A stretch of 64,000 nucleotides of DNA from Rhodococcus sp. NBC_00297 (GTDB lineage: Bacteria; Actinomycetota; Actinomycetes; Mycobacteriales; Mycobacteriaceae). Shown here in pieces: positions 60,315 to 64,000 of this stretch. The stretch's first letter is position 1, and each line of letters starts with the position of its first letter. The DNA lies in NCBI RefSeq assembly GCF_036173065.1, contig NZ_CP108041.1:806001-870000 (forward strand). The letters run 5' to 3'. The notes below the pieces were generated by a model. It was not told the origin of the DNA and made no database searches. It saw nothing but the letters and a program-made list of their open reading frames with translations. The translations under genes and the position numbers were made by a program.

Positions 60315-61466
60315 ATGACGCTCGCCGCGCTGCTCCGGGAATGCTGGACCGCCCAGCGTGACACGCAGCAGTTGCGGCTGTTCGTGGAGTCGCGCGGTCT
60401 CGCGCGATGGATGCGCGGTCTGATCTCCTGCCTCACCCTCGTCGTCACGGCCATCGCGATCCTGTCGCTCGGATCGCCGTCCGGGGCGCAGGGTCTCGTC
60501 GACCGCGCGGTCGTCGTCGTGACCATCGTGGGCGGAATCGGCTGGGCCGTGCGCTGGAACGTCGCGCACTGGCCGTCCTTCCGCGAGTCCGTCGTCTTCT
60601 TCGCCTACGCCGACATCGCCATCGCCGTGGTCTGCTTCCTCGACTCGAGTTCGCTCGCGGGTCTGAGCGGCGCCGGACTCCTGGTGCTCCTCGGGACCTA
60701 CGCAACCTTCCTGCTGGGGCCACGAGTGTTACTCGTGCACGTCCTGTGGTGCGCGTTCTCCATCACGGTCCTCGCCGTGAAGGTCGCGCTCGATCCCGAG
60801 TACGACCTCACCATCGCCGTCGCGAAGGCGATCATGCTGACCGTCGTCGGCGTGGTGGTCCCCCTCGTGATCGAGCTGGGTGTCCATCTCATCCGCGTCG
60901 ACGCGGACAAGTCGTTGACCGATCCGCTCACAGGCCTCAGCAACCGCCGGGGGCTCGAGTCCCGACTGATGCTCCTCGCCGACGACATGCGTTCCACGAC
61001 CACCCGCGCCGCCGCTGCCCACCCGGTGGCTGCCGTGATCGTGCTCGACCTCGACAAGTTCAAGGCGATCAACGACGAACTCGGGCACAACGTCGGCGAC
61101 GAGGTGCTGGTGCGCGTCGGACACAGCCTGGTGCGCGCAGCGGGACCCACCGCCGTGGTCACACGCCACGGCGGCGAGGAGTTCCTCGTCTTCGATCTGT
61201 ACGACGACGCGCTCGCGGCGTTGCGGGCCGCCCGCGCCGTCCGCGACGCGGTGGCGGAGAGGATCCCGGGGCCGGCGGTCACCGCCAGTGTCGGGCTCGC
61301 GATGGCGAGCACGACCGCCCTGCTGCACGATCGCCGGCGCCTGTCGGCCACTCTCACCGAACTCGTCGATCGGGGCGACACCGCGATGTACCGGGCGAAG
61401 CGATCGGGTGGGCACTGCGTCGCCGTGGACGGGGGAACGGCGCGCGGTCTCGCGTCGACCGGTTGA
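60315..61466 (+). CDS. Membrane-bound diguanylate cyclase
   Basis: A 383-residue protein. Six or so hydrophobic segments (residues about 35-195) lead into a GGDEF domain: LTDPLTGLSNRRGLESRL, AVIVLDLDKFKAINDELGHNVGDEVL and RHGGEEFLVF (GGEEF), all active-site residues in place. It makes the second messenger c-di-GMP. There is no EAL domain. Start ATG 60315; a TTG eight codons earlier is a weaker option. It is followed by a TetR gene eight bases away. Confidence 0.9.
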   Translation: MTLAALLRECWTAQRDTQQLRLFVESRGLARWMRGLISCLTLVVTAIAILSLGSPSGAQGLVDRAVVVVTIVGGIGWAVRWNVAHWPSFRESVVFFAYADIAIAVVCFLDSSSLAGLSGAGLLVLLGTYATFLLGPRVLLVHVLWCAFSITVLAVKVALDPEYDLTIAVAKAIMLTVVGVVVPLVIELGVHLIRVDADKSLTDPLTGLSNRRGLESRLMLLADDMRSTTTRAAAAHPVAAVIVLDLDKFKAINDELGHNVGDEVLVRVGHSLVRAAGPTAVVTRHGGEEFLVFDLYDDALAALRAARAVRDAVAERIPGPAVTASVGLAMASTTALLHDRRRLSATLTELVDRGDTAMYRAKRSGGHCVAVDGGTARGLASTG

Positions 61467-61474
61467 ATGGTGGC

Positions 61475-62113
61475 GTGACCGATCCATCGCCCGCACGTAC
61501 CTACGGCGGGGAGAGCGCCGAGGAGCGCACGGCTCGTCGCCGGCGCCAACTGCTCGACGCGGGGCGCGCGTCCTTCGGATCGGTGGGTTTCCGAGCGTCG
61601 ACGGTGCGCGGCATCTGTCGTGACGCGCATGTCGCCGATCGCTACTTCTACGAGCTGTTCCCCACTCTCGAGGACCTCCTGGTCGAGGTGTACCGCGAGT
61701 GCATCGCCACACTGACCCGATCCACCACGGCGGCGGTCGACGACCTGCCCGCCGGGACGGACCCGCTGACGCTCTCGCGTCACGGCCTCGACGGCTTCTT
61801 CCGCGCCGTGGAGGACCGTGAGCTCGCACGGATCGTGTGGCTCGAGGTGCTGGGGGTGAGCCCGCGGGTGGACCGCACGTATCTCGACACGATGCACGGA
61901 TTCGGTGAGCTGATGGTGGGGCTCCTCGGCCGCCACACGCCGAACATTGCCGTCGGTAGTTCCCTCGACAGGTTGGCCACCGCCGCTGTCGGCGGCATCA
62001 GCCACACCGCCATGACCTGGCTCATGGACGGATACCGAGCGGACAGAACCGATCTCGTTCACGGGACCGCCCGGTTCCTCGCCGCGGTGGTCGGTGCGGC
62101 AGAGCCCGAGTAA
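61475..62113 (+). CDS. TetR-family regulator
   Basis: A 212-residue TetR: RRRRQLLDAGRASFGSVGFRASTVRGICRDAHVADRYFYELF carries the DNA-binding helices (seen as TVRGICRDAHVADRYFYELF). It begins at GTG 61475, eight bases after the diguanylate cyclase gene, so probably the same transcript. It has a well-conserved ligand domain with a late hydrophobic segment. Target unknown. Confidence 0.85.
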   Translation: MTDPSPARTYGGESAEERTARRRRQLLDAGRASFGSVGFRASTVRGICRDAHVADRYFYELFPTLEDLLVEVYRECIATLTRSTTAAVDDLPAGTDPLTLSRHGLDGFFRAVEDRELARIVWLEVLGVSPRVDRTYLDTMHGFGELMVGLLGRHTPNIAVGSSLDRLATAAVGGISHTAMTWLMDGYRADRTDLVHGTARFLAAVVGAAEPE

Positions 62114-62219
62114 TTCGGTCGACGCGGTCCCCTCTCGGGTGTTTCAGTGGTGCGAACCGACCACCGGGAAGGCCGGAGGCCGGCCGACATCGAACCGACC
62201 ACGACTCGAGGACGCACGC

Positions 62220-62438
62220 ATGTATCCCACCGATCCCGACGTGTTCCTGCTCGTCCGACGGCAGGAACACGCGACCTTCACCCGCGACGCCGAGCACCGG
62301 CGCGTGGCTCGCGCCCGCGCACGCCTCGCCCACGACGAACTCCGCGTCCAGCGCGCATGGGAGGAACTGACGGCGGCACTGGCCGAGTCCGCGCAGTCGC
62401 GGCAGTCCCTGGCCGACCTGGTGCACAGCAGCCGCTGA
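62220..62438 (+). CDS. Small helical basic protein, unknown function
   Basis: A 72-residue protein starting MYPTDPDVFLLVRRQEHATF, then a heptad-like Arg/Ala/Glu helix (RVARARARLAHDELRVQRAWEEL) likely to form a coiled coil. No domain recognised. It ends one base before the convergent TetR stop. The spacing and codon use are gene-like; no strong ribosome site precedes it. Confidence 0.5.
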   Translation: MYPTDPDVFLLVRRQEHATFTRDAEHRRVARARARLAHDELRVQRAWEELTAALAESAQSRQSLADLVHSSR

Positions 62439-62439
62439 G

Positions 62440-63081
62440 TCAGCGTTCGTTGCCCCGAAGTTCGTTGCCCCTAAGTTCGTTGCCCCTAAGTTCGATGCCC
62501 CGAAGGAGGATGTCGACGGCGGCCTCGATGGTGGCGTCGTCGGGCAGCGTCCCGTACATCAGCGTCGGGCAGACCACGGAGCCGGACAGCATGGACACCG
62601 CCGCCTCGAGCTCCGGGCCCTGGATCACCGCACCGAGCATCTGCCGAGTGTGCTTCTCGCCGTCGTCGACGATGCGGCGGCGCACCCGGCCGATCTCGGC
62701 GACGGTGGCCCCCCACTGCGCCATGGCCATGAGCACGCGATCGAGGCGCTGCGTGGCGATGGCGTCGCGGAGCATCCGCAGCTCACCGATCAGGTCCGTG
62801 CGGACGTCGCCGACCAGGTCGTGATGCGGCATGTCGCCGATCGCCTCGAGAGCCATGGTGAGCAGGTCGGAACGGGACGGCCAGTGCGTGTACAGCGTGG
62901 TCTTGGAGTAACCGGCCACCCGTGCGACGTGCGCGTGGGTCACCGCCTCCCACCCCTCGCCTGTCAGCACCTCGAGCGCGGCGCGCGAGACGTCCGCGCG
63001 TGTGCGAGCGACGCGGGCGTCCTCTGCCACGGCGTCGGGCTCTGTTCCGATTCCGTTCTCGTCCGACGGGGTATCACTCAT
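62440..63081 (-). CDS. TetR-family regulator with repeat tail
   Basis: A 213-residue TetR: TRADVSRAALEVLTGEG, then VTHAHVARVAGYSKTTLYTHWPSRSDLLTMAL. The C terminus carries ELRGN repeated (GIELRGNELRGNELRGNER). ATG 63081 is preferred over the upstream GTG 63093 because GAGGAGG is at the right distance from it. Upstream are three 14-bp TTCGAA-containing repeats that look like its own binding sites. Confidence 0.85.
   Translation of the reverse strand: MSDTPSDENGIGTEPDAVAEDARVARTRADVSRAALEVLTGEGWEAVTHAHVARVAGYSKTTLYTHWPSRSDLLTMALEAIGDMPHHDLVGDVRTDLIGELRMLRDAIATQRLDRVLMAMAQWGATVAEIGRVRRRIVDDGEKHTRQMLGAVIQGPELEAAVSMLSGSVVCPTLMYGTLPDDATIEAAVDILLRGIELRGNELRGNELRGNER
62446..62502 (-). repeat. 15-bp tandem repeats at the TetR 3' end
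   Basis: Four copies of a 15-base unit (TTCGTTGCCCCTAAG with small changes) encode the ELRGN tail. Copies are nearly identical, a sign of recent slippage, and end at the stop codon. Confidence 0.85.
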
Positions 63082-63108
63082 CGCGTCACTCACCTCCTCG
63101 GTCGCTGT

Positions 63109-63148
63109 GCTTCGAAATTCGGGCTTCGAAATTCTGGCATCGAAGTTC
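63109..63148. repeat. Three 14-bp TTCGAA-containing direct repeats
   Basis: GCTTCGAAATTC at 63109-63120 and 63123-63134, and the variant GCATCGAAGTTC at 63137-63148, at regular 14-base spacing. They lie 28-67 bases upstream of the TetR start at 63081, and the first two contain a TTCGAA palindrome. Confidence 0.7.
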
Positions 63149-63186
63149 GAGGGTTGAAGTTACGCGAATGTCGGGTACAGACCTAT

Positions 63187-63201
63187 TGAACTAAATGTTC
63201 A
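63187..63201. promoter_or_regulatory. TGAAC-N5-GTTCA palindrome
   Basis: TGAAC, TAAAT, GTTCA: a perfect inverted repeat in an AT-rich patch between the TetR gene and the HAD gene. It is a plausible operator for either; the binding protein is unknown. Confidence 0.5.
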
Positions 63202-63334
63202 TTACTGTACTGTTGGACCAGCTTCGTGCACGGCATTTCGACCGCGAACTCCCCCACCATCATTCGCGACGGGTCATCCGTCGCCTCGGGCCTCGGCGCA
63301 GCACAGCGTCGGGCCGGTCCACGGAAGGACACCG

Positions 63335-64000
63335 ATGTCTGCCATCCTCTTCGGCTCCATCAGCACTCTCGCCGACACGTCCGAGCTCCAGCGACGCGCC
63401 TTCAACGAGGCGTTCTCCTCGCACGGGCTCGACTGGAACTGGTCACGCGACGACTACCGGTCCATGCTCGGTTCCAACGGCGGCGCGAACCGGATCGAGG
63501 ACTTCGCGGCGTCCGAGGGCGTCGAGGTCGACGCCTCCGCGGTGCACGCGACCAAGTCGGAGATCTTCCGGTCCCTCCTCTCCTCGGCCGGTGTGAGCCC
63601 GCGACCCGGCGTCGTGGACACCATCGCCGCGGCGAAGAAGTCGGGCGCCAAGCTCGGCTTCGTCACGACCACGTCGAAGGAGAACGTCGACGCCGTGCTC
63701 GAGGCGCTGTCCCCCGAGGTCACTCGCGACTCCTTCGACGTCCTCGTCGACGCGGACGACGTCGAGCAGGGCAAGCCCGACCCCGCGTCCTACGCCTTCG
63801 CCCTCGACAAGCTGGGCGAACAGCCCTCCGCTTGCGTCGCGATCGAGGACAACGCCGGTGGTGTGGCCGCCGCAGCCGCAGCCGACATCACCTGCGTCGC
63901 GTTCCCGAACGAGAACACGGCCGGCAGCGACTTCTCCTCGGCATCGGAGACGGTCGAATCCCTCGACCCCGCTCGCATCGAATCTCTGGTGACGGCTCGA
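63335..64000 (+). CDS. HAD-superfamily protein lacking the nucleophile aspartate, partial
   Basis: A HAD-IA (CbbY/PGMB-like) protein with at least 222 residues; the frame is open to the window end. After the first strand MSAILFGSISTLADTSELQRRAFNEAF the usual FDxDGTL motif reads FGSISTL, so both catalytic aspartates are replaced. Other parts are normal: LGFVTTTSKENV for motif II, GKPDPASYAFALDKLG for motif III and CVAIEDNAGGVAAA for motif IV. The GLDWNWSRDDYRSMLGSNGG cap motif is well formed. Possibly a non-enzymatic or unusual phosphotransfer protein. GGAAGG precedes the ATG. Confidence 0.82.
   Translation, partial: MSAILFGSISTLADTSELQRRAFNEAFSSHGLDWNWSRDDYRSMLGSNGGANRIEDFAASEGVEVDASAVHATKSEIFRSLLSSAGVSPRPGVVDTIAAAKKSGAKLGFVTTTSKENVDAVLEALSPEVTRDSFDVLVDADDVEQGKPDPASYAFALDKLGEQPSACVAIEDNAGGVAAAAAADITCVAFPNENTAGSDFSSASETVESLDPARIESLVTAR

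Noticed and set aside
1-64000. tRNA, rRNA, CRISPR, insertion sequences or prophage
   Set aside because: I looked for cloverleaf ends, transposase motifs, terminal repeats and phage genes and saw none. A covariance-model search would be needed to exclude small RNAs.

Overview
The window is very GC-rich, densely packed actinobacterial chromosome. It looks like a mycolic-acid-containing member of the Mycobacteriales, most like Rhodococcus or a relative. The pointers are a mycolate-type cyclopropane/methyl transferase, an FprB-type ferredoxin reductase, a carboxylic acid reductase, a class II cholesterol oxidase, a CtpC-type ATPase with a PacL-like partner, many TetR regulators, and the many ATGA/GTGA stop-start overlaps. 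I saw no rRNA, tRNA, CRISPR array, phage or insertion sequence. Both ends cut through a gene.

Layout. (1) 1-12.4 kb is a carbohydrate island: two family-2 glycosyltransferases read leftward, and rightward a sugar-nucleotide epimerase/decarboxylase, a carbamoyltransferase, a GT2-GmhB fusion, a GT9, GmhA, HldE, an SDR and a second GT9. These encode the route from sedoheptulose 7-phosphate to ADP-heptose plus transferases to use it. A leftward SDR and a polysaccharide pyruvyl transferase-like gene follow. (2) 12.5-21.6 kb holds a partner-switching module (RsbV-, RsbW-, RsbU-like) and stress genes: CinA domain, NadE, ferritin-like protein, NUDIX, heme catalase and manganese catalase. (3) 21.7-32.2 kb holds an APC permease, a three-gene operon of a repeat peptide, a JmjC/cupin oxygenase and a Suc_Fer-like protein, then Idi, phospholipase D, a RecQ-like helicase with an internal repeat, a mycolate-type methyltransferase, an MBL hydrolase and a ChaB-like protein. 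(4) 32.2-42.9 kb holds an acyl-CoA dehydrogenase, a CtpC/PacL-like metal efflux pair, a Nik/Opp-type ABC importer behind a Fur-family-like box, and an MFS exporter. (5) 43.4-64 kb is redox and degradative: FprB plus an AurF-like diiron oxygenase, a frameshifted drug exporter with its TetR gene, cholesterol oxidase, an ABC1 kinase, carboxylic acid reductase, an OYE/BVMO/SDR set, a diguanylate cyclase, further TetR genes and an unusual HAD protein.

What ties the left half together is a recurring promoter of the form GTTT, 15 or 16 bases, GGGTAN, which matches the known consensus for SigB/SigF-type stress sigma factors of mycobacteria. I find it in front of the heptose operon (both directions), the pyruvyl transferase, the 56-residue gene, the ferritin-like gene, both catalases and the ChaB gene, with weaker versions before CinA and the MBL hydrolase. 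The Rsb-like switch lies among these genes, so the left half reads as a locally concentrated general-stress regulon that includes surface-glycan genes. In several cases the -10 element sits only 8-10 bases before the start codon, implying leaderless transcripts.

The best candidate for an undescribed system is the operon at 23145-25569: an 85-residue peptide made of three 24-residue repeats, translationally coupled (TTGA) to an Fe(II)/2-oxoglutarate oxygenase, itself coupled (GTGA) to a thioredoxin-like [2Fe-2S] protein. The heptose island with carbamoyltransferase and a fused phosphatase is the second.
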